Source of the DNA: Planctomycetota bacterium
Lineage (GTDB): Bacteria > Planctomycetota > PUPC01 > DSUN01
NCBI GenBank assembly: GCA_035384565.1
Contig: DAOOIT010000015.1
Coordinates: 1-64,000, forward strand
Length of the DNA stretch: 64,000 nt
Direction: 5' to 3'
Made by a program: the position numbers and the translations under genes. The notes under the pieces are model-generated. The model was given only the letters and a program-made list of their open reading frames with translations, was not told the DNA's origin and did no database searches. Within the stretch, counting starts at the first letter, position 1; each line of letters starts with the position of its first letter. Shown piece after piece: positions 24,701-30,989 of this stretch.

Positions 24701-27356
24701 GCACGAGGGCTACGCCGCCGATACCATCTATCCCCTCTTCGCGCCCGTGCAGGAGAAGCTGGCGGCGGAGCTGAGGGCCGCGGTCGGCCAATTCCGCCGC
24801 TTCCCCGTGGACAGCGACAACCCCTGGGTCGCCGTCAACCAGTTCGACGGCGGCGCCGTCCGCTACCTCATGGTCACGACCGACGAGGGCACACCCTATC
24901 CCTGGGACGCCGGCACCGTCTGGTCGCTGGGCGCAACCTGGCGCTTCAGCGTCCTGCCCAAGACCGCAACCATCACCTTCCCCGACACGGGCGGCGTGGT
25001 CTACGACGTCTTCGAGCACACCCTTGTCAAGCCGCAGCGCGAGGGCGGCAAGCGGAGGCTGACGGTGGACCTGCGCACCTTCCCCGGCCGCCTCTATGCC
25101 CTCGCGCCCGAGCCGCTGAGCATGGCCGGCACCGTGCTGAGCGACCCAGGCGCGACGGCGGCGCTGCGGCACTGCATGCTGCGTGCCGTGGACCGGCGTG
25201 GGACACAAGTCGGGGCGCGCGTCCCGCTGCGCCTCCGCCTGAGGAGCCAGACCGCCTGCGCCCTGGAAATCTGCCGCGCCACGGGCGCGAGCGGCGACTT
25301 CCGCCACGACCTGCACGTGCCCACCGGCGACGGCTGGAGCCTGGAGGCGACGGAGCTTCTCGGCGGCAGCTCAGTGGCCTTGCCGCTGGGCGCCGGGCCA
25401 CGACTGGCCGATCTCTCCTCGCTCGCGGCGAGCGAAGTTGCGTCGAACCAGCAACCGATGCCGGCACCTGAGGCCCCGCAGCGCCTCAGCCAGTTCGTCG
25501 GCGCGCGGCTCGATGCCGTGAAGGTGGCGGCAGATGGCCGGCATCTGCTCGTGACGGCGAAGGGCTATCTGAAGAACGTGGCGCTCGTGGAGGACCGGGG
25601 CGGACGGGCCAGGGTCGAGCGGGCCGTGCGGGTGGGCCAGGCGCCGACGGTGGGCGCAACGTGCCTCGCGCCCGACGGCTCGTGGTTCGCCGCATCCGCA
25701 CGCATGGCGGCCCGCTTCGGCCAGGGCCTCCAGCTCATCGAGGGAGGGAAGGCGACGACGTTCGCCGCCTTCGGCGATGAGGGGCGGATGAACCACCGCT
25801 TCGCCGTCTCGCCCGACGGCGATACGGTGCTCGCGCCCGGCAAGTACGGCGTCGTGTGCTGGAGACGCCACCGCAGCGGCCCCTTCTGGAACCGCCGCGC
25901 GGAGTGGAAGGAGGCCTGGAGCCTCGACTACTGGAAGGAGTTCCCCAAGCTCGATTGGCCGGTGCATGAGACCAAGGAGCGCATTCCCCAGTTCCACGCC
26001 TTCATTCCTGCCTCAACCTCCCGCGGGTCTCCAGACCCGCGGGAGGTCAAGAGCGGCGGTCATGCGCTCATCCTGTTTGGCGAGTTCAGCAATCAGGGCT
26101 GGGTGACGCCCGACAATCCGTGCTCGGCCTGGCTCGCGGCCGTGAGCCTGGACGACGGCAAGGAGCTGTGGCGGTTCGACGTGCCGATCTTCAAGACGCT
26201 CCTCTTCCCAACGCTCCACACCAGCCCCGACGGCACGAGGCTGCTGCTCCAGGTGCAGATGGGCAGTTGGGGGCGTGAAACCTTCCGCTTCTTCGCCATT
26301 GATGGCGGCGTTGTGGGCGGGACGTCCCCGTCCCGCGCTACGCGGCGTGGGGACACGCCGCCCACAACAGCCAAGCTGGTGGCGTCGTGGGATTCGAAGA
26401 TCGCGCCACTCGACGTGGCGGTGGCGGACGCGACGGGCAACTTCGCGCTGGTGTTCAACGAGCGGCTGGTGGAGATGCGGCGGCCCGACGGCTCGCTCGT
26501 CTACAACTTCTTCTGGAAGAACCAGCCCGTGGGCGTGGCGTTCGCAGCCGACGGCCAGCGGCTCTACATTGCCGACGACGCGGGCCGCCTGACGCAGCTC
26601 GACGCGGCGGGCCACGCGATCTGGCACGCCGATCTCGGATGCGTTTCAGCCCTCGCCGCCTCGGGGGAACGGGTCTATGCGGCGGGCTGGGATGGCAGGC
26701 TTCGGGCGTTCGACGGCGATGGCGAGCCGGCCTGGATGCTGGACCTGACGCCCGCGATGCTCGACGACGACCCGATGGCTGCTGTGGCTGTGGGCGCGAC
26801 CTCTGTGTCCCGCGAAGAGCGCGGGGCAGAGACGCCCCGCCTACAGGGGAAGGCCGCGGTGCAGGCCGTGCGACCGTCCACCGTGTCGAACGACGTGCCC
26901 CAGGGCGAGAATCTGCTCCGAACCGGCAAGGCCACGCTTACGCTCGGCGGCACAAAGAGCTGGATGTCCGAGGGCAAGCTCCAGGTGAAGGCCGAGGAGC
27001 TGACCAACGGCCAGACCGACGACGTGGCGACGCCGTGGCTCCACCTCGACGAGCTGTTCTGGGACGCCACGGCCGGCCGTCAGGTCTGGGCCGAAATCGA
27101 GTTCAAGCAGCCGACCGATGTGAGGGCGCTCACGATCTACGAGAACTCCGCGTTCCCCGACTCGTGGCCGACCGAGGGGCTGGTGCAGGTGTGGGACGAG
27201 GGGCTGAAGCGGTGGAACACGGCGACGTTCGGCGTCTTCCTCACGGGGCCGGTGAACACCTACGCGCTGAACCTGAAGGGCGTGAGCAAGCTGCGCTATG
27301 TGCCGTGGGGCAGCTATTATCGCAACTTCCACACGAGCGAGATCGAGGTGCGGTAG
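21714..27356 (+). CDS. Giant secreted mosaic protein: propellers, TIM-barrel-like core, discoidin-like tail
   Basis: 1880 residues with a signal peptide (1-22). Residues ~25-330 read like an NHL/beta-propeller. Residues ~525-900 look like a glycoside-hydrolase TIM barrel with a candidate acid in F-N-Y-N-D-E-M near 675. A beta-rich part follows, residues ~1240-1710 form a second, PQQ-like propeller, and ~1730-1880 resemble an F5/8 (discoidin) carbohydrate-binding domain. Three palindromic repeats and a fourth, weaker one are inserted in frame near residues 365-375, 1435-1445, 1533-1552 and 1692-1711, at probable loops. It ends 3 bp before the convergent DUF4159 gene. A glycan-degrading or glycan-binding role is inferred from the domains and the upstream sulfatase. 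The GH family is not recognised. Confidence 0.6.
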   Translation: MNRPLAVAAWAAFLCAAASPRADEKLVILDDVPRNLSLFEVAPDGSRLFFGAGSYHVFDAGGRLVDKWGIPTGAGRELVPLPNGWFVAFNSHASGHIAMFRPDGSPERTLVGRGGDEKHLRHDMTGWTSPTGGAVDPERKLLFALDTSMGQRGEPDPVWSRVAIFDFDGKYVGDIARFDGKAKDADDARRTWYDDIEVDPARQRVYVTARRTGDLLVFGYDGKPAGTAPGRGGIAVFPDGRIAVGAKDGRGVQLYDPDLKPLRVLPLQGLQDLEADASGRLYASVNDPTVTFIRWSPDLEKSETFGPRFVRISADFPNAAAKAGELLTFKVRAEGRPEPAQPGTWQVMIRPSDGSDLRWRPLPINLPQVPNLREVRLEAATPETLSGFYEVAVKFGPGPIVLADRANDLYVQRPLAFLPQGAERSIAVIASTGRRCFQQGEAIAIQVVRRGDFPADQVVRLALEKDGAALASGEAKGAAFEIPAAVTQSLPPGEYDLRPTIGSDKSCVVYPLRFVIAQAQPDSPMQRILYHEFDNEAVTMRQNNLADNAERMAFIRDYTEAVARLGFSRETDRLVGKLNTQTGPAAWRRDYSPVELRAPGYAPPEHYAFPPANANWEAEYYLDQATRWGIRYDTQLLGHCSGVRFRDEWLQELVPLLQRTARWLGKYPSFCGFNYNDEMFFGQWVTDWKQEDKDWLKAKHEGEFKGRPMADVYMHALRTMYGAFNKGVREANPKAKVTATPMWQFPAVEGSYPPVIYEDMDESYSHYLSEGYHYPWYPAHSVDAVRRPGKPLMGVFDNSYSGEGGDCYLQDLMQVLARGVQGAGVQHTRPFRDARGASAYRVGNFIAKVYGPVFAECQPANEAAVLYSYTQDVTERRNSMGTPHWERVFALHTAGLMAGVPMFVTFEEDVAAGWLLEDSGKMITGKMIEERNRKAGMPRVPMLFLVGQTKPLPPKVQEQIGKFIEAGGKVFTDADSADYPGATTLALKTHELKSLWHEGYAADTIYPLFAPVQEKLAAELRAAVGQFRRFPVDSDNPWVAVNQFDGGAVRYLMVTTDEGTPYPWDAGTVWSLGATWRFSVLPKTATITFPDTGGVVYDVFEHTLVKPQREGGKRRLTVDLRTFPGRLYALAPEPLSMAGTVLSDPGATAALRHCMLRAVDRRGTQVGARVPLRLRLRSQTACALEICRATGASGDFRHDLHVPTGDGWSLEATELLGGSSVALPLGAGPRLADLSSLAASEVASNQQPMPAPEAPQRLSQFVGARLDAVKVAADGRHLLVTAKGYLKNVALVEDRGGRARVERAVRVGQAPTVGATCLAPDGSWFAASARMAARFGQGLQLIEGGKATTFAAFGDEGRMNHRFAVSPDGDTVLAPGKYGVVCWRRHRSGPFWNRRAEWKEAWSLDYWKEFPKLDWPVHETKERIPQFHAFIPASTSRGSPDPREVKSGGHALILFGEFSNQGWVTPDNPCSAWLAAVSLDDGKELWRFDVPIFKTLLFPTLHTSPDGTRLLLQVQMGSWGRETFRFFAIDGGVVGGTSPSRATRRGDTPPTTAKLVASWDSKIAPLDVAVADATGNFALVFNERLVEMRRPDGSLVYNFFWKNQPVGVAFAADGQRLYIADDAGRLTQLDAAGHAIWHADLGCVSALAASGERVYAAGWDGRLRAFDGDGEPAWMLDLTPAMLDDDPMAAVAVGATSVSREERGAETPRLQGKAAVQAVRPSTVSNDVPQGENLLRTGKATLTLGGTKSWMSEGKLQVKAEELTNGQTDDVATPWLHLDELFWDATAGRQVWAEIEFKQPTDVRALTIYENSAFPDSWPTEGLVQVWDEGLKRWNTATFGVFLTGPVNTYALNLKGVSKLRYVPWGSYYRNFHTSEIEVR
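22807..22837. repeat. Palindromic repeat, family A, copy 2 (inside a gene)
   Basis: Arms acctcccgcaggtt / aacctgcgggaggt are identical to the copy at 1292, with loop cca. It is read in frame as L-P-Q-V-P-N-L-R-E-V within the 1880-residue protein. Confidence 0.9.
26016..26047. repeat. Palindromic repeat, family A, copy 3 (inside a gene)
   Basis: A perfect 15-bp inverted repeat, acctcccgcgggtct / agacccgcgggaggt, with a 2-nt centre. It differs from copies 1 and 2 at a few positions, yet both arms differ in step. It is read in frame as T-S-R-G-S-P-D-P-R-E-V. Confidence 0.88.
26310..26368. repeat. Palindromic repeat, family B, copy 1 (inside a gene)
   Basis: Outer arms gttgtgggcgg (26310-26320) and ccgcccacaac (26358-26368) pair perfectly over 11 bp; inner parts such as gtcccc and ggggac pair as well. 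It is read in frame as a stretch rich in G, T, S, P and R, unlike the surrounding propeller. Confidence 0.75.
26789..26845. repeat. Palindromic repeat, family B, copy 2 (inside a gene)
   Basis: Two 26-nt arms (26789-26814 and 26820-26845) pair at 20 of 26 positions around the 5-nt loop aagag. The gtgggcg...gtcccgcg outline matches the copy at 26310. It is in frame in the same 1880-residue protein, only about 420 bp further on. Confidence 0.65.
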
Positions 27357-27359
27357 CGG

Positions 27360-29033
27360 CTAGTCGCCGTAGTGGATGCGCATGTACTGGTTGAAGGCGT
27401 AGTTGATGATGTTCACGCCCAGGCGGTAGGCCTGCATGGCCTGGGCCTCGGTGGCGCCCGAGTGGCCGGTCTTCCAGGCGTCGTTGACATCGCCCTGGTG
27501 GTAGAAGACGATCCAGCGTCCGCCGTGCTTGAGGCCGAGGGCCCGCATGCCCGAGTGGTGCCACAGCGGCGGCGCGCCGTTGGGGAAGACGAACGGCTGC
27601 TGGTAGAGGATGTCGTCATTGGCGATGTCCACCCACTCCAGCTCGGGGAAGCAACGGCGCATGAGGGCGCGGAAGTAGTGGTTGAAGCTGCCGCCGCCGT
27701 TGTCGGCGAAGATCAGCCCGCCCTCCTCCAGGCAGTACCAGCGCAACGTGTCCACGTCCTTCTTCGATGCCGAGATGCCGCCGCTGCCCGTGAGGAAGAC
27801 GAAGGGCGGCCCGCGATGCTTGGGGAACCGCCGGAGCTGGGGAATGGTGATGTGCTCGGTGGCGTCGGCAATCTTGAAACCCGTCATCTTATGGAACTGA
27901 AGCAGGAGGTTGTAGTCGGCGTTCACGCCCATGTCCTGGTCCCAGTCGCCGCCGTGGTATTCGAGGCGGATGAAGCGCACTTTGGCGTTTTCCATGCCGC
28001 TGGGCCAGCCGCCGGACCGGCCGCCGCCCTTGCCCAGCTTGCCGTCGGTGAGCGCCGTGGCCACGTAGGTGTCGCGGGTCTCCTCCTCGACCTTCTTGAT
28101 GATCTCGCTCTCGTCTATGTCGGGGCGGTAGAAGAGGATCGGGCTGTCCATGTTGAGGACGAACTTTTTCTTTTTCGGCTTTTCCTTCTTCTCGATGCGT
28201 TTGACCTTGACCAGTTGCACGACGGGATTTCCGCTGCCCTTGGGCACGCCGTAGGCCTTCTGCATGCCCCAGTCGCGCAGGAGAAGGGGCAGGAGGAAGA
28301 GGACGAACAGGTGGATGAACACGGCCCAGTAGGACGACGAGCGCCATCGGGGGTCGCGGGGGGACTTCAGGGTGTGAAGCAGGCGGTCGCCGAAGCGGTC
28401 CCTGGACACCTCCCGCGCTCGGTAGAATTGCGCGATCGGACGCCGGCTGAGCACGACGAGGAAGAGCGCGGCCAGGGCCGCTCCGGGCACCCAGGCCCAC
28501 ACGCCGGCGACCCAGAGGTCGTTGCGGATGGACTTGTCGTAGGTCTTGGCGTCGGCGAGGAAGAGCGCGCTGGGCGCCCGCACGAGGAAGAAGAGCAGCC
28601 AGGCCCACAGTGCGGCGAAGAACGCGCCGCCCGCCTTGAGCAGCCAGGGCACCAGCCTGTGGCGCACGAAGGCCGCGAGGGCCGCGAGCGCCAGCAGCAG
28701 CGCGGCCGCGCGCGCCAGCAGGGCCAGGTGGGCAAACGGCTGCGCGAGGCCGCGCTCGGCGAGGATGCGCAGTTCCTTGGCCCCGAAGTCGGCCGCGCGG
28801 ACGAGCCATGCTTCGCCCTGGTAGCCGAGCCAGAAGCTGAGCACCGAGAGCGCGATGGCCATCGCGCCCAGGCGGCACGACCAGGGGAAGGGCGCGAGCG
28901 CCCACGCCCCCGCGCGGCCCAGCCACGCCAGTTGCCGGGCCGCGTTGCGGTGAATCTGCGCGCACAGCCAGAAGGCGTCGTCAACCAGCCGCCTGACCAC
29001 ACGCTCGAGGATTCGTTCGCGCGGGAGACTCAC
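27360..29033 (-). CDS. DUF4159-domain membrane protein
   Basis: 557 residues. Several hydrophobic helices lie in the first half (about 57-72, 105-125, 137-153, 175-195 and 240-255). A very basic stretch (K-K-E-K-P-K-K-K-K) follows near 285, then a DUF4159 domain to the end, marked by R-L-E-Y-H-G-G-D-W, F-A-D-N-G-G-G-S-F-N and V-F-Y-H-Q-G-D-V-N-D-A-W. DUF4159 has a flavodoxin- or glutaminase-like fold and is often found beside MoxR/VWA or ExbB/ExbD genes in planctomycetes and myxobacteria. It is the last gene of the 21-kb envelope operon and overlaps the previous stop by four bases (ATGA). The molecular role is unknown. Confidence 0.8.
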   Translation of the reverse strand: MSLPRERILERVVRRLVDDAFWLCAQIHRNAARQLAWLGRAGAWALAPFPWSCRLGAMAIALSVLSFWLGYQGEAWLVRAADFGAKELRILAERGLAQPFAHLALLARAAALLLALAALAAFVRHRLVPWLLKAGGAFFAALWAWLLFFLVRAPSALFLADAKTYDKSIRNDLWVAGVWAWVPGAALAALFLVVLSRRPIAQFYRAREVSRDRFGDRLLHTLKSPRDPRWRSSSYWAVFIHLFVLFLLPLLLRDWGMQKAYGVPKGSGNPVVQLVKVKRIEKKEKPKKKKFVLNMDSPILFYRPDIDESEIIKKVEEETRDTYVATALTDGKLGKGGGRSGGWPSGMENAKVRFIRLEYHGGDWDQDMGVNADYNLLLQFHKMTGFKIADATEHITIPQLRRFPKHRGPPFVFLTGSGGISASKKDVDTLRWYCLEEGGLIFADNGGGSFNHYFRALMRRCFPELEWVDIANDDILYQQPFVFPNGAPPLWHHSGMRALGLKHGGRWIVFYHQGDVNDAWKTGHSGATEAQAMQAYRLGVNIINYAFNQYMRIHYGD

Positions 29034-29467
29034 GGCGCATCCAGCTCGTTGAGCTTCATGGAGGACTCTTTGGGCCGTTCGCTCGACTTGGCCTCGATAT
29101 CCTTGAGCACTTTGGGCTTATCGCCCTCGGCTTTCGTGGCCGACGTGGGCGCGGGCGTGCCCTTCTCGTCACCGCCTTTCTCTCCCGCCTTCTTCTTGGC
29201 CTGGTCGGCGAGGAACTTGTCGTGGGCTTCTTTGCGGCGTTGTTCGTCTTCGCGCTCGCGCTGTTCCTTGGCCAGGCGTTTCATCTCGATGCGCGGGTGC
29301 CAGGACTTGTATTGGCGCATGAGGCCGATGTAGCCGATGGACGTGAGCAGGATGACGATGACGTGGACGACGGTGGAGGCCGCCACGGTGCGCAGGAACG
29401 ACTGGCGCTTCACGTCGGCGAGCAGCTCGTCGGGGTCCACGGCTTGCGGAGCGGTGCTTTCGGGCAT
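29030..29467 (-). CDS. Single-helix linker protein of the ExbB/ExbD cluster (TonB/TolA-like?)
   Basis: 145 residues: a cytoplasmic N-terminus (~1-27), one membrane helix (~28-50), then a long, highly charged segment (K-R-L-A-K-E-Q-R-E-R-E-D-E-Q) that should form an extended helix, and a Lys/Glu/Pro/Ala-rich tail. This one-helix-plus-charged-arm plan resembles TolA or TonB, the proteins moved by ExbB/ExbD motors, but there is no recognisable C-terminal TonB/TolA domain. It sits 4 bp after an ExbD gene and overlaps the DUF4159 gene. I infer that it links the motor to a partner. Confidence 0.55.
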   Translation of the reverse strand: MPESTAPQAVDPDELLADVKRQSFLRTVAASTVVHVIVILLTSIGYIGLMRQYKSWHPRIEMKRLAKEQREREDEQRRKEAHDKFLADQAKKKAGEKGGDEKGTPAPTSATKAEGDKPKVLKDIEAKSSERPKESSMKLNELDAP

Positions 29468-29471
29468 GGGG

Positions 29472-29873
29472 CTATTCCTTTTGCTTCTCGCCGATCAGAG
29501 CCAGCTCGGCGCCCGCGCGGCTGAGGGCGAGGAAGACGGGGCCGTAGCTCTCTTGGCGCGTGTCCTTGTCAATCTTCAGCATCACGGTCTTGTCGCTCTG
29601 CTCGAGCAGGAGCGCCTTGACGCCCTCTTCGAGCACGGCGACGGGGCACGGCTTGCCCTGGAGCCACAGGTCGCCGTTCTTGTCGAGCGTGACCGAGATG
29701 TGCGCCTCTTTCATCGCCTCAATGTCGGGCGAGCGCGGCTGGGTGAGTTCGATGTGGCTCTCTTTGACGAAGTTGGACGTGACCATGAAGAAGATGATGA
29801 GCAGGAAGGCGATGTCGGCCATCGAGGTGGTCGGCACCTTGGCGGGCAATCGCTTCTTGCGTCGGACGCTCAT
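29472..29873 (-). CDS. ExbD/TolR family protein (second copy)
   Basis: 133 residues: a short basic cytoplasmic tail, one membrane helix (~18-37) with the conserved Asp20 (S-M-A-D-I-A-F-L-L), then a periplasmic domain typical of ExbD/TolR (S-V-T-L-D-K-N-G near 76, V-M-L-K-I-D near 96). In such motors this Asp carries protons and the periplasmic part contacts TonB/TolA-like proteins or peptidoglycan. Its start overlaps the upstream ExbD stop by four bases. The two ExbD copies differ clearly, so a mixed dimer in one motor is plausible. Confidence 0.88.
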   Translation of the reverse strand: MSVRRKKRLPAKVPTTSMADIAFLLIIFFMVTSNFVKESHIELTQPRSPDIEAMKEAHISVTLDKNGDLWLQGKPCPVAVLEEGVKALLLEQSDKTVMLKIDKDTRQESYGPVFLALSRAGAELALIGEKQKE

Positions 29874-30289
29874 TTCTTGGGCTTCTCGTCTTCTTCGATC
29901 AGGGCCAGGATGCCATCGGCCCTGTGGATGGCCATGACCACGTCGAAGTACAGTTCATAGGGCACGTCAGGCGTGGGGTTCACGATGACGATGCGCTTGG
30001 ACGGGGGCTTGGCCCGGAAGTTCTGCTCGAGCAGGGCCGCGCGCAGTTCCTCGATCGTCAGGCGCTCGGCCCGCGGGCCGTAGAGGATCTCCTGGCCGGT
30101 CAGGGCGATGGTGAGCTGCTTCTCCTCGGCGTGGGCCGGGTCGGCCGAGGCGGCGGGCGGCTCGATCTTGTTGCCGGCGGGCACGATGAACGTGGTGGTG
30201 AGGATGAAGAAGATGATGAGGAGCAGCGCGATGTCGGAGAAGCTCGACAGCTCGGGCTCGAAGAGCGGCTTGGGCTTGGGCAAGGGCAT
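29870..30289 (-). CDS. ExbD/TolR family protein (first copy)
   Basis: 139 residues with one membrane helix (~17-38) containing Asp19 in S-F-S-D-I-A-L-L-L, the proton-carrying position of the family. The periplasmic domain (L-T-I-A-L-T near 78, I-V-I-V-N-P near 113) fits ExbD/TolR, and the C-terminus is rich in Glu and Lys. It follows the ExbB/TolQ gene by 47 bp and is followed directly by the second ExbD. It is part of the putative proton-driven envelope machine encoded from 48.4 to 27.4 kb. Confidence 0.88.
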   Translation of the reverse strand: MPLPKPKPLFEPELSSFSDIALLLIIFFILTTTFIVPAGNKIEPPAASADPAHAEEKQLTIALTGQEILYGPRAERLTIEELRAALLEQNFRAKPPSKRIVIVNPTPDVPYELYFDVVMAIHRADGILALIEEDEKPKK

Positions 30290-30336
30290 CGCAGACCCCC
30301 GGGGGCGGGCGCCAGCAGGCGGCGGGCGGACGCTCT

Positions 30337-30981
30337 TCAGGCCTGCGGGCGGCCCAGCGAGATGAAGTCAATCAGTTCCTTCATCGTCTGCTCGATCTCG
30401 AGGACGTACTTATCGATCTTCCTGGCGAAGACGTTGTAGGCGACGATGGCGGGCACGGCGATGAGCAGGCCGGCGCCGGTGGTGATGAGGGCCTCGGCGA
30501 TGCCCGCGGCCACGCCGCCGGCGTCGAGGCCGCCCATCTCGGCCATGGTGTTGAACGAGTTGATCATGCCGGTGACGGTGCCCGTCATGCCGAGCAGAGG
30601 CGCCACGCTGCCGACCATGGAGAGGAGGTTCAGGCGGGCCTCCAGCGGCTCCATGGCATGCGGCGCGTAGTCTTCCATCGTCTCCTTGACGTTGGTCTCG
30701 ATCTCGATGACGGCGCGGCCGCGGGCCAGGAGCTTGCGGTAGCGGTCGAGGCCCGCCAGCAGCACCGCCGCCACCGGGCCGCGGCTCTTCTGGCAGAGGG
30801 CCACCGCGTCGTCCACGCGGCCGCCGTCCAGGCAGTCGGTGACCCGCGCGCGCAGGTGCACGGTGTCGGCCTCGGCGGCGCGGAAGGCGCGCACACGGTC
30901 CACGATCACGGCCAGGGCCGCGATCGAGCAGGCCAGCAGGGGGAGCATCAGCGGCCCCCCGTCCAGCAGGTACTCGAGCAT
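30337..30981 (-). CDS. ExbB/TolQ/MotA family proton channel protein
   Basis: 214 residues with three membrane helices (about 10-28, 117-140 and 158-182). The MotA/ExbB signature is clear: L-N-L-L-S-M-V-G-S-V-A-P-L-L-G-M-T-G-T-V-T-G-M followed by I-A-E-A-L-I-T-T-G-A-G-L-L. A long cytoplasmic loop lies between helices 1 and 2. With the two ExbD proteins encoded next it should form an inner-membrane motor using the proton gradient. One ExbB with two unlike ExbD proteins is also the make-up of the Myxococcus AglRQS gliding motor (established knowledge), but here the partners are giant TPR proteins. Confidence 0.9.
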   Translation of the reverse strand: MLEYLLDGGPLMLPLLACSIAALAVIVDRVRAFRAAEADTVHLRARVTDCLDGGRVDDAVALCQKSRGPVAAVLLAGLDRYRKLLARGRAVIEIETNVKETMEDYAPHAMEPLEARLNLLSMVGSVAPLLGMTGTVTGMINSFNTMAEMGGLDAGGVAAGIAEALITTGAGLLIAVPAIVAYNVFARKIDKYVLEIEQTMKELIDFISLGRPQA

Positions 30982-30989
30982 GGGCTACC

